Position numbers and translations under genes: made by a program
Source of the DNA: Candidatus Bipolaricaulota bacterium
GTDB taxonomy: Bacteria; Bipolaricaulota; Bipolaricaulia; RBG-16-55-9; DRXL01
Direction of reading: 5' to 3'
Length of the DNA: 64,000 nt
NCBI GenBank assembly: GCA_025060395.1
Contig: JANXCC010000001.1
Coordinates: forward strand, 306,520-370,519
Part shown: positions 17,659 to 27,303 of the stretch, in pieces
Layout: each line of letters starts with the position of its first letter
Position numbering within the stretch: position 1 is the first letter of the stretch
Notes under the pieces: model-generated
What the model was told of the DNA's origin: nothing
Databases searched by the model: none
The model's input: only the letters and a program-made list of their open reading frames with translations

Positions 17659-19492
17659 CGTTCCAGAGGGCTACACCGTCCTCCCCAGCGGAGATTACAA
17701 ACTTGTCATCGGGCGAGAAAGCGATAGATGTCACCCATCCCGTATATCCCAGAAGCGAGCCAATCAAGCTGCCATCTTCAATGCGCCACAGCTTGATGGT
17801 GCGGTCAGCACTCCCTGAAACAAGGCGCTTGCCGTCCGGGGAGATCCCCAACTCAAACACTGAATCAGTATGCCACGTCAGCGTGCGGAGCAGCTCACCT
17901 GTCGTAATATCCCAGAACCTGATGCGATTGTCATATCCTCCACCTGTAATTAACATCCGTCCGTCTGAGGAGAAGACGGCGCTAACCCCGTAGTCTCTGA
18001 GAGTGATTATTGCTTCGCCGTCAGTGACCCGTCGTACAGCAATGCCGTCTTCGCTCCCCAGAGCGAGAAGCTGCCCATCAGGGGAGAAGGCCACTGGCAT
18101 CCCAGAATCCGAGAGCCTCCACGTTTCCGTTCCATCAGCAACCTTCCACAGCACAGCATTCCCATCAGTATCAACAGCAGCGAGGAACTGCCCATCAGGC
18201 GAGAACGCAATATCCATAACAAGCTCTCCATGTCCCTTGTCCCAGACAGCGATGGGCTGCCCACGAGAGATATCCCACAAGCGAATCTCGCCCTCCGGAC
18301 AACTCTGATCTGGTAGAAGCTCTACAGCACAAGAGCTTGAAGCCAAGATCTTCCTATCCGGAGAGAACTCGAGATCAATGACACTCGCTCGGTGCCCTGT
18401 CAATGTGCGCACTAGCTGACCATCAGCAAGATTCAAGATGTGGATCTCAGTATCTTTGGCTGCCGCCACCAGCGATCCCCAAGGTGATACAGCGATCTTA
18501 TACGTTGGGCCCGGCCAGTCTCCCCTGATCTCTCTCATCTGAATGCCGTCAGCAGTGCGCCAGAATCGCACCGCGCGATCATCACCGATAGAGATGAGTT
18601 GACGGTCATCGTCGGAGAAGAGCACGACGTTCACAGGTGCATTGTGGCGTGTCATGGTGCGCAGCACCCTTCCCGTAACCGGGTCCCACAAGGCAATCGT
18701 CTTGTCTCGAGAAGCAGAAGCTAAGAGCTTGCCATCGTGCGAGAATGACAAATAATTGATATCATCCGCATGGCCTTGCAAGATCCGCACCGTCTGCCAA
18801 TCAGACACGCGCACAATCACAATATTTTCATAATAGCTAGTAAGAGCAAGAAACTGTCCATCGGGAGAGAACGCCAGAGAGCTGACGTATTCCAATTTGC
18901 GTACTGCTCTCCAATCAAAGACTTGAACAATGGTATCGCCAAGAGCAAGAAGTTTTCCGTCAGCGGAGAAGGCCATAGAAGCAGTCGTGGCGTATCGCTC
19001 GAACTGACGCACTAAGCACCAACCTTCAGTGCCCCAAACCTTCACTTTGTACTCATCTCCCGCGGAAACGAGCAAACTGCCATCAGGAGAGAAGAGTAAG
19101 CCCGTGACTTTCGCTTCATGCGCACCCCGTTCGTGACTAACTGTACCGTCAGCGACGTTCCAAATTCGGATCATCCCGAATTCGTCTCCGGAAGCAAGCT
19201 TTGTGCCATCGGGAGAGAACGCCACAGCTGTGACCTTACCCTCATGGCCACGCAAGACCCGCACCAGCGTGCCGTCTAGAGCATTGTAGAGAAAGATCTG
19301 CCCAAATCCCCCCGGGGTCGCTATCAGCTTGCTGCCTGGTGCATACGCTAGACTCCGCCCGTTCAGGTACGTCTTCACCCAGACGGCGTGCTCAAGCCAT
19401 ACTCCCCCTTGGACGCTCTCTCGCGCGCTAGAGTCAACTGAGCCTAGCGCGCATATCATCAACCCCACGCCAAACCACACTCGCCAGCGCAT
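17642..19492 (-). CDS. Secreted WD40-repeat beta-propeller protein
   Basis: Signal peptide MRWRVWFGVGLMICALGSVDS; many repeats of (A/S)FSPDG..LAS...D.TI.LW. Confidence 0.92.
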   Translation of the reverse strand: MRWRVWFGVGLMICALGSVDSSARESVQGGVWLEHAVWVKTYLNGRSLAYAPGSKLIATPGGFGQIFLYNALDGTLVRVLRGHEGKVTAVAFSPDGTKLASGDEFGMIRIWNVADGTVSHERGAHEAKVTGLLFSPDGSLLVSAGDEYKVKVWGTEGWCLVRQFERYATTASMAFSADGKLLALGDTIVQVFDWRAVRKLEYVSSLAFSPDGQFLALTSYYENIVIVRVSDWQTVRILQGHADDINYLSFSHDGKLLASASRDKTIALWDPVTGRVLRTMTRHNAPVNVVLFSDDDRQLISIGDDRAVRFWRTADGIQMREIRGDWPGPTYKIAVSPWGSLVAAAKDTEIHILNLADGQLVRTLTGHRASVIDLEFSPDRKILASSSCAVELLPDQSCPEGEIRLWDISRGQPIAVWDKGHGELVMDIAFSPDGQFLAAVDTDGNAVLWKVADGTETWRLSDSGMPVAFSPDGQLLALGSEDGIAVRRVTDGEAIITLRDYGVSAVFSSDGRMLITGGGYDNRIRFWDITTGELLRTLTWHTDSVFELGISPDGKRLVSGSADRTIKLWRIEDGSLIGSLLGYTGWVTSIAFSPDDKFVISAGEDGVALWNVDALR

Positions 19493-19522
19493 TGCCCTCG
19501 CCTCCTTCAAAGAAGTTCGCTT

Positions 19523-19551
19523 TTGATTCACTCAGCTTGGCTCGTTATTAT
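19523..19551 (+). promoter_or_regulatory. Putative sigma70 promoter of SDR gene
   Basis: TTGATT-N17-TATTAT. Confidence 0.5.
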
Positions 19552-19586
19552 GATGCAAGTTTGAACGAAAAGTCAAGGGAGGCCCC

Positions 19587-20408
19587 ATGCTACCCAAAGA
19601 TACTCTCAAAGATCGAGTTGCGATCATCACCGGTGGAGGCACAGGGCTTGGCAGAGCGATGGCGCTGGAGTTTGCGCGCCTGGGCGCCAAGATCGTCGTC
19701 ACAAGCCGAAAATTAGAGAATCTTCAACAGACTGTGCGCGAGATCGAGCAGCTCGGCGGACGTGCCCTCGCCGTCCCCACCGATGTGCGCGATCCCGCCC
19801 AAGTCGACAACTTGGTCGCCGTCACGAAAGAGCGCTTCGGGAAGATCGATATTTTAATCAATAACGCTGCGGGGAACTTCATCTGTCCCGCTGAAAATTT
19901 ATCGGTCAACGGCTGGCGCGCCGTCGTCGGGATTGTCTTAGACGGGACGTTCTACTGCTCTCGCGCCGTGGGCAAAGAGATGATCGCCCAAGGGACCGGG
20001 GGAAATATTTTAAATATCATCGCGACATATGCCTGGACCGGCGGCCCAGGCACTATTCACAGTGCGTGCGCCAAAGCTGGCGTCCTAGCAATGACCAAGA
20101 CGCTCGCTGTCGAGTGGGCAAAGTACAAAATTCGCGTGAACGCGATTGCTCCTGGCCCTGTAGACACCGAAGGCGCAGCCAAGGCCCTCTGGCCCTCCCC
20201 TGAAGCCAAAAAGCTTGTGGAGCAGACTGTGCCCCTAGGGCGATTTGGCGAGCCCATTGAGATCGCGCACGCCGCCGCGTATCTCGTTTCGGACTATGCG
20301 AGCTTCATTACCGGCGCGACCTTAGTGATAGACGGTGGCCAATGGCTCGGCCATGGACACTATCTGGGCTCACTCGAACGCCTCGCGTCAGAGGCACCTC
20401 AACGCTGA
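19587..20408 (+). CDS. Short-chain dehydrogenase/reductase, 2,4-dienoyl-CoA reductase-like
   Basis: VAIITGGGTGLGRAMALEFARLG, INNAAGNFICPAENLS, SACAKAGVLAMTKTLAVEWA. Confidence 0.88.
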   Translation: MLPKDTLKDRVAIITGGGTGLGRAMALEFARLGAKIVVTSRKLENLQQTVREIEQLGGRALAVPTDVRDPAQVDNLVAVTKERFGKIDILINNAAGNFICPAENLSVNGWRAVVGIVLDGTFYCSRAVGKEMIAQGTGGNILNIIATYAWTGGPGTIHSACAKAGVLAMTKTLAVEWAKYKIRVNAIAPGPVDTEGAAKALWPSPEAKKLVEQTVPLGRFGEPIEIAHAAAYLVSDYASFITGATLVIDGGQWLGHGHYLGSLERLASEAPQR

Positions 20409-20944
20409 TAACTCTCCAGCAGTTTATACGCAACAACAGCCGCCGCCGCGGCTACTGTCAAGGAGCGCGTCACCCCCAGCATCGGAAGCTCAACGATCAC
20501 GTCGGCACGCTCCAAGACTTTTTGAGAGATGCCAAGCGTCTCATGCCCTACGATCAGGGCTGCCGGAAGCTCTACCCTCAGCTCTGCGTAGGAGATGCTC
20601 CGAGGGTGCTGCTCAACAGCGATAACCGTCCTCCTTTGAGTTTTGAGTTCCCCGATCAATTCAAGAATATTATCACGATACTCCCACGGCACCCATTGCT
20701 CTGTGCCTACAGCAGCTTTGTGAATTCTTGGGTTGGGTGGCGTGGGCGTTTGCCCGCAAAGATAGACTCTCTCGGCTGCGACAGCGTCGGCGACGCGAAA
20801 GAGCGCCCCAACGTTAAATGTATCTTGCACGTCGTCGAGCACGAAGACGATGGGCTGGCGCGGAATAGCCGCGACTTCTTCCGGCGTTGGGGTTCTCTTG
20901 CGTAGCTCGCGCGGAAAGAGTTTCTTCATCGCTAGACCAGCCAT
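20399..20944 (-). CDS. SpoU/TrmH-family RNA 2'-O-ribose methyltransferase
   Basis: VLDDVQDTFNVGALFRVADAVAAERVYL, ALIVGHETLGIS, LPMLGVTRSLTVAAAAAVVAYKLL. Confidence 0.92.
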   Translation of the reverse strand: MAGLAMKKLFPRELRKRTPTPEEVAAIPRQPIVFVLDDVQDTFNVGALFRVADAVAAERVYLCGQTPTPPNPRIHKAAVGTEQWVPWEYRDNILELIGELKTQRRTVIAVEQHPRSISYAELRVELPAALIVGHETLGISQKVLERADVIVELPMLGVTRSLTVAAAAAVVAYKLLESYQR

Positions 20945-21675
20945 TCGTCCGATTGCCAGACAATCCCTTGTGCTTCAGCGAGCTTTTGAATCTCCGCCCA
21001 TAATTCTTCGACAGCATGGTAGACTTCGTTCACGCTGCTGGGCCTAAAGCTAGCTAGCACAGCAAGTTGGTGCTCGAAGTTCTTGGGCAGAATCGAAAAA
21101 CGTCGCACTTCGTCCCACACTGTGCCGCCGGTCGTGAAGTATTTTCGATTCGCGAGCCCAAGCCAGAGCACCGAGAACCAGAGCAAGCGCCCGGCCCACC
21201 AACGCAGATTCTCTTCGCTTTTCTGCTCCCACGCGCCGCGAATCTTCTGCACCAACTCATAGAGATCTTCGGCAATGAGCTGCGCTTGCGCCGTGCGAAA
21301 GTATTCGTCTCGCACGCTTTCGGCCACTTTACGTGCGCGAGCAAAGAAATCTTCTCGCTCAAAGAGCACCATTTGTTGACGATAGATCGCCGCCCAGATG
21401 GGCCAGTCTATATCTACGCTCGCGGCACGGCGCAGATAATTCTCGGCTTGCTCGTAGTTGATCTCGATCTTGGCACCCGATCGGTGCACGTACTCAACGT
21501 CATGTTCAGCCACAGAAGCATCGGTGACGACTCGCAGCTCGATATCGCTGTAAGAAGTATCAGCTTCGCGAGCGACTGAGCCGTAAAGCGCAATGCCCAG
21601 CACGGTGTCGCCGTATTTTTGCAGAATGCGCTGCGCGAGCTCGCGAGCCAGAGCGAGCCGATCTTCATGCGTCAT
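20932..21675 (-). CDS. Nucleotidyltransferase-domain protein (kanamycin nucleotidyltransferase-like)
   Basis: VLGIALYGSVAREADTSYSDIELRVV nucleotidyltransferase GS..DxE motif. Confidence 0.8.
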   Translation of the reverse strand: MTHEDRLALARELAQRILQKYGDTVLGIALYGSVAREADTSYSDIELRVVTDASVAEHDVEYVHRSGAKIEINYEQAENYLRRAASVDIDWPIWAAIYRQQMVLFEREDFFARARKVAESVRDEYFRTAQAQLIAEDLYELVQKIRGAWEQKSEENLRWWAGRLLWFSVLWLGLANRKYFTTGGTVWDEVRRFSILPKNFEHQLAVLASFRPSSVNEVYHAVEELWAEIQKLAEAQGIVWQSDEWLV

Positions 21676-23144
21676 GTAAGCTTGCTTCGCAACACCGCCG
21701 CAGTGAAGTTTGCTAGATCACGAAAGAGCCCTTCGATTTGAGCTTCTTTCTCTGCGGGAGCGAGCTTCAAGTGCGCTTCAATGCGCGCTTGCATCTCGCG
21801 CAGGGCTTTGGGTTCAGCCCACGGCTCCAAATACTGTAAGAGCAGTCTATGCGCGCCCTTGCGCTCCATCACCTCAAGACCGTCTAACATTTGGCGATGC
21901 GGCGTCCCCTCCCAGATCGCTAAGATCATAGACTCGCGTAGCCAACGATCCATGCCGAACTCAGCTAACGTCCCAACGCCACCGTAAACCTCCATGCCCC
22001 ACTTGGCTGTCTGCGCCGCAAGCTCTGCTGTCCAATATTTCGCTAGGTGCGCCACTAACCGAAAGAGATGATACTGCTCTGAATACGGCGGCGTCTGACG
22101 CCAGACGCGATCTAAGAGCGTGACGGCCTCCCACGCGAGCGCAAACGCCATCTCTACCTGAGCAATACGATCTTCAAACTGCCGGCGCAGGAGCGGATGC
22201 TCAAGAATGGGCTTGCCGAACGCCGTGCGCTCCTGAGCGAAGCTGAGCGCATCAGAGAGCACGCGCTGGGTCAGCGCGACGCTGCCGATGCTGTTCGCCA
22301 CTCGTGAGAGATTTAGCACTTCTAAGATGAGATAGATACCCCACTCGAGCTTGCCCAACAGATACGCTTCGCTATTGGTCAGTTCGACTTCGCCGGTTGG
22401 CACAGAGCGCGTCGCGATCTTGTCTTTCAGGCGTCTGATGGTGTAATTCAAGCTCCCATCTTGGCGATACTTGGGAAGCAGAAAGAGCGCCAGCCCGCGC
22501 ACGGTCTTCGGCGCTCCTTCGGGGCGCGCCGCGACGACGGCTAGCTCCGCTCCGGCATTGCTCGCAAAGTATTTTTCGCCGGTAAGCAGCCAATGGTCTC
22601 CCGAAGGCTTAGCAATAGTCTCAACGGCCACTCCTAAGTCCGAGCCGCCCTTCACTTCGGTCATCCATGTTGCACCTTGCCAAACAGAGTCGTCTCGCTT
22701 GAGCAGCATCGGCAGAAAGCGCGCCCTCACGCTCTCAGTCCCATATTTCTCTAACGGCACCGCCGTCGAGAGCGACACAGTATACGGACAATAGAGCCCT
22801 GGATCGTAAAACGACGTCACATACCCTAAAAGATACGACGAGATTAAAGATTGCTCTTCAAAGGCGCGCCAGATAATCCCCGTCTGATAGCCGTGCTTGA
22901 GCAGCGTCCAATACTCTGGGGGAAAGAGGATCTCGTCGATGCGTCTGCCGAAACGATCGAACATTCTCAGCCACGGCGTGCCCGCACGATCGACTATTTC
23001 AGAGATTGCCTTGCCCTCGCGCTCCCAATACGATTCATACGCTCTTAGGGTCTGCTCGCACGCGACGGCGCCCAGCTTCTGCTTTAAGAACGAGACGGGC
23101 GAACGAAATTCTTCCCAGCTCATTACGCCTCCCTTCACATTCAA
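21672..23144 (-). CDS. Acyl-CoA dehydrogenase family protein, AidB/large type
   Basis: GATWMTEVKGGSDLGVAVETIA, LTGEKYFASNAGAEL, EVYGGVGTLAEFGMDRWLRESMILAIWEGT. Confidence 0.9.
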   Translation of the reverse strand: MNVKGGVMSWEEFRSPVSFLKQKLGAVACEQTLRAYESYWEREGKAISEIVDRAGTPWLRMFDRFGRRIDEILFPPEYWTLLKHGYQTGIIWRAFEEQSLISSYLLGYVTSFYDPGLYCPYTVSLSTAVPLEKYGTESVRARFLPMLLKRDDSVWQGATWMTEVKGGSDLGVAVETIAKPSGDHWLLTGEKYFASNAGAELAVVAARPEGAPKTVRGLALFLLPKYRQDGSLNYTIRRLKDKIATRSVPTGEVELTNSEAYLLGKLEWGIYLILEVLNLSRVANSIGSVALTQRVLSDALSFAQERTAFGKPILEHPLLRRQFEDRIAQVEMAFALAWEAVTLLDRVWRQTPPYSEQYHLFRLVAHLAKYWTAELAAQTAKWGMEVYGGVGTLAEFGMDRWLRESMILAIWEGTPHRQMLDGLEVMERKGAHRLLLQYLEPWAEPKALREMQARIEAHLKLAPAEKEAQIEGLFRDLANFTAAVLRSKLT

Positions 23145-23221
23145 AGCTTACGATATAGCTCTCCGAGAGTCAATGCGCTACAATAGCCAGCAGATCACAA
23201 GAGCTAGAGCTAGGAGGTCCT

Positions 23222-23587
23222 ATGTCCGGTCGTCTCCAGTCTTTTCAAGAGTTCCGCCAGAAGATGAACGAGAAGATCCTCGCCCGTGAGAACCTTCAGA
23301 TCAAGCGATTCTTCGCGCTCGACTCCCAAGCCTACACCGACGGTGCGCTCCCCGCTAAGACCAAAGAACTCTTAGGATTGGTTGCGTCGATGGTCTTGCG
23401 CTGCGACGACTGCATCTCGTATCATTTGATTCAGTGCGCCAAGCTCGGCGTCACCGACGAAGAGTTCTTTGAGACGTTTACTATAGCGCTCGTCGTAGGA
23501 GGCTCGATTGTCATACCCCATCTGCGCCGAGCTGTGGAGATGCTCGAAGAGGTTCGAGAAACCCAGCACAGAGGAGGCCTACTGTGA
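23222..23587 (+). CDS. Carboxymuconolactone decarboxylase/AhpD-family protein
   Basis: LPAKTKELLGLVASMVLRCDDCISYHLIQCAKLGVTDEEFFE, CxxC AhpD motif. Confidence 0.9.
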   Translation: MSGRLQSFQEFRQKMNEKILARENLQIKRFFALDSQAYTDGALPAKTKELLGLVASMVLRCDDCISYHLIQCAKLGVTDEEFFETFTIALVVGGSIVIPHLRRAVEMLEEVRETQHRGGLL

Positions 23588-23910
23588 TCACTCTCGAAGA
23601 GTTTCAGAAGATCGAGCTGCGCGTCGCCACTATTGTGAGCGCGGAGCGCGTCCCCGGCACGGACAAACTCCTCAAGCTTCAAGTCGACCTGGGAGGCGAA
23701 CAGCGACAGCTGGTCGCTGGCATCGCTAAGCACTATGCTCCCGAAGAATTAGTGGGCCAGCAGATCGTCGTTGTGACGAACTTGCAACCCGCTGTTATTC
23801 GTGGGGTTGAATCGAAGGGGATGCTCCTGGCTGCTAGCACCGACGATTATGCTCAGTTGGCGCTCGTGACGGTACAGCGCCCTATGCCCAACGGCTGTCG
23901 CGTCAAATAA
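23584..23910 (+). CDS. Stand-alone tRNA-binding domain (MetRS C-terminal/CsaA-like)
   Basis: FQKIELRVATIVSAERVPGTDKLLKLQVDLGGEQRQLVAGIAKHY. Confidence 0.92.
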   Translation: MITLEEFQKIELRVATIVSAERVPGTDKLLKLQVDLGGEQRQLVAGIAKHYAPEELVGQQIVVVTNLQPAVIRGVESKGMLLAASTDDYAQLALVTVQRPMPNGCRVK

Positions 23911-23979
23911 TTTGTTTGACGAGAGCGCTTCTATTATCATAAGATACTGAGCAAGAGATTCTTTCAAGGAGGTACGGCC

Positions 23980-24615
23980 GTGAGGCGCGGCGGAGTTTTG
24001 ATTGTTATGCTTGTGAGCGTTCTCACCCTCATGGGATGCGGAGGTCAAAAGACAGAACAGCCATCGGGAACACAAGCCCCAACGCCCCCACAGACAACGC
24101 TATCCTCCCCGCAGCCGAGCACGCCCCCAAGCCCTCCATCCGTGAGCAAGAACCCTCTCGCTATCGTCGAGACGAGCATGGGTACGTTCAAGATCGAGCT
24201 CTTTGCGGACAAAGCCCCCCACACCGTGCAGAACTTTATAGACTTAGTGAAACGTGGCTTCTATAAAGATATGATCTTTCACCGAGTCATCGCAGGGTTT
24301 GTCATCCAGACCGGCGATCCCACGGGGACGGGTCGCGGGGGCTCAGAGCGGACCATCAAATTAGAGATCCACCCCGATCTGAAGCACGACAGCGCTGGAA
24401 TCGTGGGGATGGCTCGCACCACCGATCCCGATAGCGCCACTAGTCAGTTTTACATCACCCTAGCTCCTGCACCCCACTTGGACGGCAAATACGCAATTTT
24501 CGGTAGAGTAATCGAAGGGATGGAAGTCCTCATGGCCATTGGCCAAGTCGAAGTCGGCCCCAATGACCGCCCTGTCGTCCCTGTAATTTTGAAATCGATT
24601 ACTATGCAGCAGTAA
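23980..24615 (+). CDS. Lipoprotein cyclophilin-type peptidyl-prolyl isomerase
   Basis: Lipobox LTLMGCGG; FHRVIAGFVIQTGDPTGTGRGG, SQFYITLAPAPHLDGKYAIFGRVIEGM. Confidence 0.95.
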   Translation: MRRGGVLIVMLVSVLTLMGCGGQKTEQPSGTQAPTPPQTTLSSPQPSTPPSPPSVSKNPLAIVETSMGTFKIELFADKAPHTVQNFIDLVKRGFYKDMIFHRVIAGFVIQTGDPTGTGRGGSERTIKLEIHPDLKHDSAGIVGMARTTDPDSATSQFYITLAPAPHLDGKYAIFGRVIEGMEVLMAIGQVEVGPNDRPVVPVILKSITMQQ

Positions 24616-24632
24616 TCAAAAGCGAGGTGCCT

Positions 24633-25775
24633 ATGGATTTCGCCCTGACCCCAGAACAAGAGCTCTTCCGCAAGTCAGCTCGCGAGTTCGCCCTCAAAGA
24701 ACTCGAGCCCATCGCAGCCGAGATAGACCGCGAGCATCGCGTCCCATTTGAAACTTTGAAGAAGCTTGCCGAGCTTGGGTATCTGGGCATGACCGTCCCG
24801 GAAGAGTACGGTGGCATCGGCGCCGATATGCTTAGCTATATCGTAGTGATGGAGGAACTCTCGCGCTCGTGCGCCTCGACCTCGACGGCGTTCAGCGTGC
24901 AGAATTCGCTCTGCAACACGCCCTTGGTCGAATTTGGCACCGAGGCGCAGAAGCGCACCTATCTGCCGGATTTGGCTGCGGGCAAGCGCTTTGGTGCGTT
25001 CGCGCTCACTGAACCCGAATCGGGCTCCGACGCCGCCGGCATGAAGACCACGGCTGTGGCTCAGGGGGATTACTTTGTTTTGAACGGCTCCAAGCGCTTC
25101 ATCACCAGCGCCGGCTTCGCTGATATCTTCTTAGTCTTTGCGCTCACCGATCCCGCTGCGGGCAACAGAGGCGTCAGCTGCTTCATCGTCGAGCGCGGCA
25201 CGCCGGGATTCACCGTGGGTAAAGAAGAAGACAAGCTCGGTATCCGCGGGACGAGTACGTGCGAGCTCTTCTTTGAAGACTGTCGCGTCCCCAAGGAGAA
25301 TCTTCTTGGAGAGCTCAATCGCGGCTTCAAAGTCGCCATGATCACACTCGATGCCGGGAGAATCGCCATCGCTGCACAAGCCGTGGGGATCGCCCAAGCG
25401 GCCCTCGACGAAGCGATCAAATATTCTAAAGAGCGCAAGGCCTTCGGCAAGTTCCTCTGCGAGTTCCAAGATATACAGTTTAAGCTTGCCGAGATGAAAG
25501 CCAAGGTCGAAGCCGCGCGCTTACTCACCTACAAAGCCGCGTGGAAGAAGGACCACAAGCTCGACTACATCATGGACTCGTCGATCGCTAAGCTCTACGC
25601 CGCAGAAATTGCTAGTGAAGTTGCCGACGTCGCGCTACAGATCCACGGTGGTTACGGCTATATTCGCGACTACAAGGTCGAGCGGCTCTATCGCGATGCG
25701 CGCATCACGCGCATCTACGAGGGCACCAGCGAGATCCAGAAGCTTGTTATCGCGCGAGAATTGCTCAAAGGTTGA
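24633..25775 (+). CDS. Acyl-CoA dehydrogenase, short-chain type
   Basis: MDFALTPEQELFRKSAREFA, ALTEPESGSDAAGMKTTAV, IHGGYGYIRDYKVERLYRDARITRIYEGTSEIQ. Confidence 0.95.
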   Translation: MDFALTPEQELFRKSAREFALKELEPIAAEIDREHRVPFETLKKLAELGYLGMTVPEEYGGIGADMLSYIVVMEELSRSCASTSTAFSVQNSLCNTPLVEFGTEAQKRTYLPDLAAGKRFGAFALTEPESGSDAAGMKTTAVAQGDYFVLNGSKRFITSAGFADIFLVFALTDPAAGNRGVSCFIVERGTPGFTVGKEEDKLGIRGTSTCELFFEDCRVPKENLLGELNRGFKVAMITLDAGRIAIAAQAVGIAQAALDEAIKYSKERKAFGKFLCEFQDIQFKLAEMKAKVEAARLLTYKAAWKKDHKLDYIMDSSIAKLYAAEIASEVADVALQIHGGYGYIRDYKVERLYRDARITRIYEGTSEIQKLVIARELLKG

Positions 25776-25777
25776 GG

Positions 25778-25856
25778 GCTCTCACCCCAATCCCTCTCCT
25801 GTTGTGACCATGTCCCCTCCTGTGCGTCAGCACGGGAGAGGGCCGGGGGAAGAGCC
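25778..25856. repeat. REP-like palindromic element (intergenic)
   Basis: ggctctcaccccaatccctctcct...cgggagagggccgggggaagagcc; resembles elements at 1666 and 28565. Confidence 0.6.
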
Positions 25857-26348
25857 TTACAGCTTATACCCGATCTTTCTTAAGAACTCCTTGCGCTCTT
25901 GAATCTCTTTCTCGCCCTCGATGCCCTTGGTCTTGATGCCATCGATCACGCCCAGAATCCCCCGTCCTTGGGCAGTCTCAGCGATAATGACTTCGACGTG
26001 GTTGGCCGTGGCGCAGTAGATAGTGCAGACTTCGGGAACGTTTTTGACAACGTTCAGAACGTTGATAGGGTAGCAGTCCCTCAAGAATATAATGAAGCTA
26101 TGCCCTGCGGAGAGCGCGAGCGCGTTCTTTTTAGCGAGCTCGATCATTTCCGGATCGGTGCCGCTCCAGCGCACCAGCGCCGGCCCGGAAGACTCGCAGA
26201 ACGCCAGCCCAAACTTGATCTTCGGTACCGCTGTCACCAACGCTTCGTGGATATCCTCAACGGTCTTGATAAAATGCGATTGCCCCAGGATAAAATTGAC
26301 GTCTGCAGGCTTGTCGATGGTGACGGTCTTGAGCTCCATAGCGATCAC
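25857..26348 (-). CDS. Adenosine-specific kinase (DUF355)
   Basis: VNFILGQSHFIKTVEDIHEALVTAVPKIKFGLAFCESSGPALVRWSG, CTIYCATANHVEVIIAETAQGRGILGVIDG. Confidence 0.92.
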   Translation of the reverse strand: MIAMELKTVTIDKPADVNFILGQSHFIKTVEDIHEALVTAVPKIKFGLAFCESSGPALVRWSGTDPEMIELAKKNALALSAGHSFIIFLRDCYPINVLNVVKNVPEVCTIYCATANHVEVIIAETAQGRGILGVIDGIKTKGIEGEKEIQERKEFLRKIGYKL

Positions 26349-26397
26349 CCTTCAATACTTTAGCGCAGAGCCATGAAGGAAGGCAAACGCTTCCACC

Positions 26398-26427
26398 TTG
26401 ACTCTCCTACATAAGCATCGCTACAAT
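26398..26427 (+). promoter_or_regulatory. Putative promoter, leaderless arrangement
   Basis: TTGACT-N18-TACAAT; ATG 9 nt downstream. Confidence 0.5.
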
Positions 26428-26436
26428 CTTGCTGCT

Positions 26437-26724
26437 ATGAAATACCTCGCTCTCATACAAGAGAAGAGCCCGCTCGACCAAGCTCTGACGTTCATCTACA
26501 CAGCTGCGCACTGGCTCGGCCAGCTAATCGTCGGAGCTGTGAATTCAGTTGTGCCTGCGCTCATCTCGCAAGATCTCGTTGACCCGATTGGGTATCTCGC
26601 GCTGCTCACAATTGTAATCGTGCTCATAGGGGTCTTTGAAGCTTTGAGAAAAGCTATGTATTGGATTGTAGGGCTGGGTTGGCTGCTCATCGTCGTGAGA
26701 ATCGTGATAGAAAAGTTCTCTTAA
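26437..26724 (+). CDS. Small membrane protein of unknown function
   Basis: 95 aa with two to three hydrophobic segments; start shortened to ATG after the putative promoter. Confidence 0.6.
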   Translation: MKYLALIQEKSPLDQALTFIYTAAHWLGQLIVGAVNSVVPALISQDLVDPIGYLALLTIVIVLIGVFEALRKAMYWIVGLGWLLIVVRIVIEKFS

Positions 26725-26769
26725 CTAACTGATTGCTCACTTCCTGAACCCTGGCGGCCAGGTAAGTTT

Positions 26770-27060
26770 TTAACCACCTTCACACTTCTGCCTCAGTTCT
26801 GGGCTAGGCTGCGGGAAACCTGCCGAAGTATAATACCAACCATAGTCACCGCTGCTGTTCTCTATGGGTAATCCCACCTTATCTGTCCCCAGCCCAAACA
26901 TCCCCATGCTGTTGCACTGCTCCCGCAGCACCAGCAGCCCGCTGCCAAAGTCCACTTGTGCTGGGCTGAAACTGATCTTGTGCGCCACGCTGGTAGCAGT
27001 CACCCAGACGGACAGGGAGGTTAAATCTTCTTGGGCAGCTCGCGCTTGTGCCTCCACCAT
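26770..27060 (-). CDS. Small orphan protein, unknown
   Basis: 96 aa, ATG 2 nt after the upstream stop, no recognised family. Confidence 0.45.
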   Translation of the reverse strand: MVEAQARAAQEDLTSLSVWVTATSVAHKISFSPAQVDFGSGLLVLREQCNSMGMFGLGTDKVGLPIENSSGDYGWYYTSAGFPQPSPELRQKCEGG

Positions 27061-27061
27061 C

Positions 27062-27289
27062 CTACAGCACCATCACTAGAGAGTTTAGGAAGACAATTCC
27101 CAATATCCATGCTGCCAAGAGATTGCCTACTACCCAAGCTATACCGACTATTAAGGACAGCAGCAATTCACCTAAGACGATCCACCTAAGCCTCCAGTGC
27201 AAGCTACCTAGACCGCTGAGCAAGAACGGCCCGACGCTCACGATAAACAAGAAGAACGTGCCACTAGGTGATCGCAAGAATTCCTCCAT
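27062..27289 (-). CDS. Small membrane protein, unknown (MEEFLR N-terminus)
   Basis: 75 aa hydrophobic; gaaggag Shine-Dalgarno upstream; shares MEEFLR N-terminus with the interrupted ORF just upstream. Confidence 0.55.
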   Translation of the reverse strand: MEEFLRSPSGTFFLFIVSVGPFLLSGLGSLHWRLRWIVLGELLLSLIVGIAWVVGNLLAAWILGIVFLNSLVMVL

Positions 27290-27303
27290 AAGGATACTCC
27301 TTC

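Noticed and set aside
8724-25775. Scattered fatty-acid-oxidation genes (three acyl-CoA dehydrogenases, dienoyl-CoA reductase-like SDR) as a new pathway cluster
   Set aside because: They lie in separate transcription units among unrelated genes, with no thiolase, hydratase or ETF nearby.
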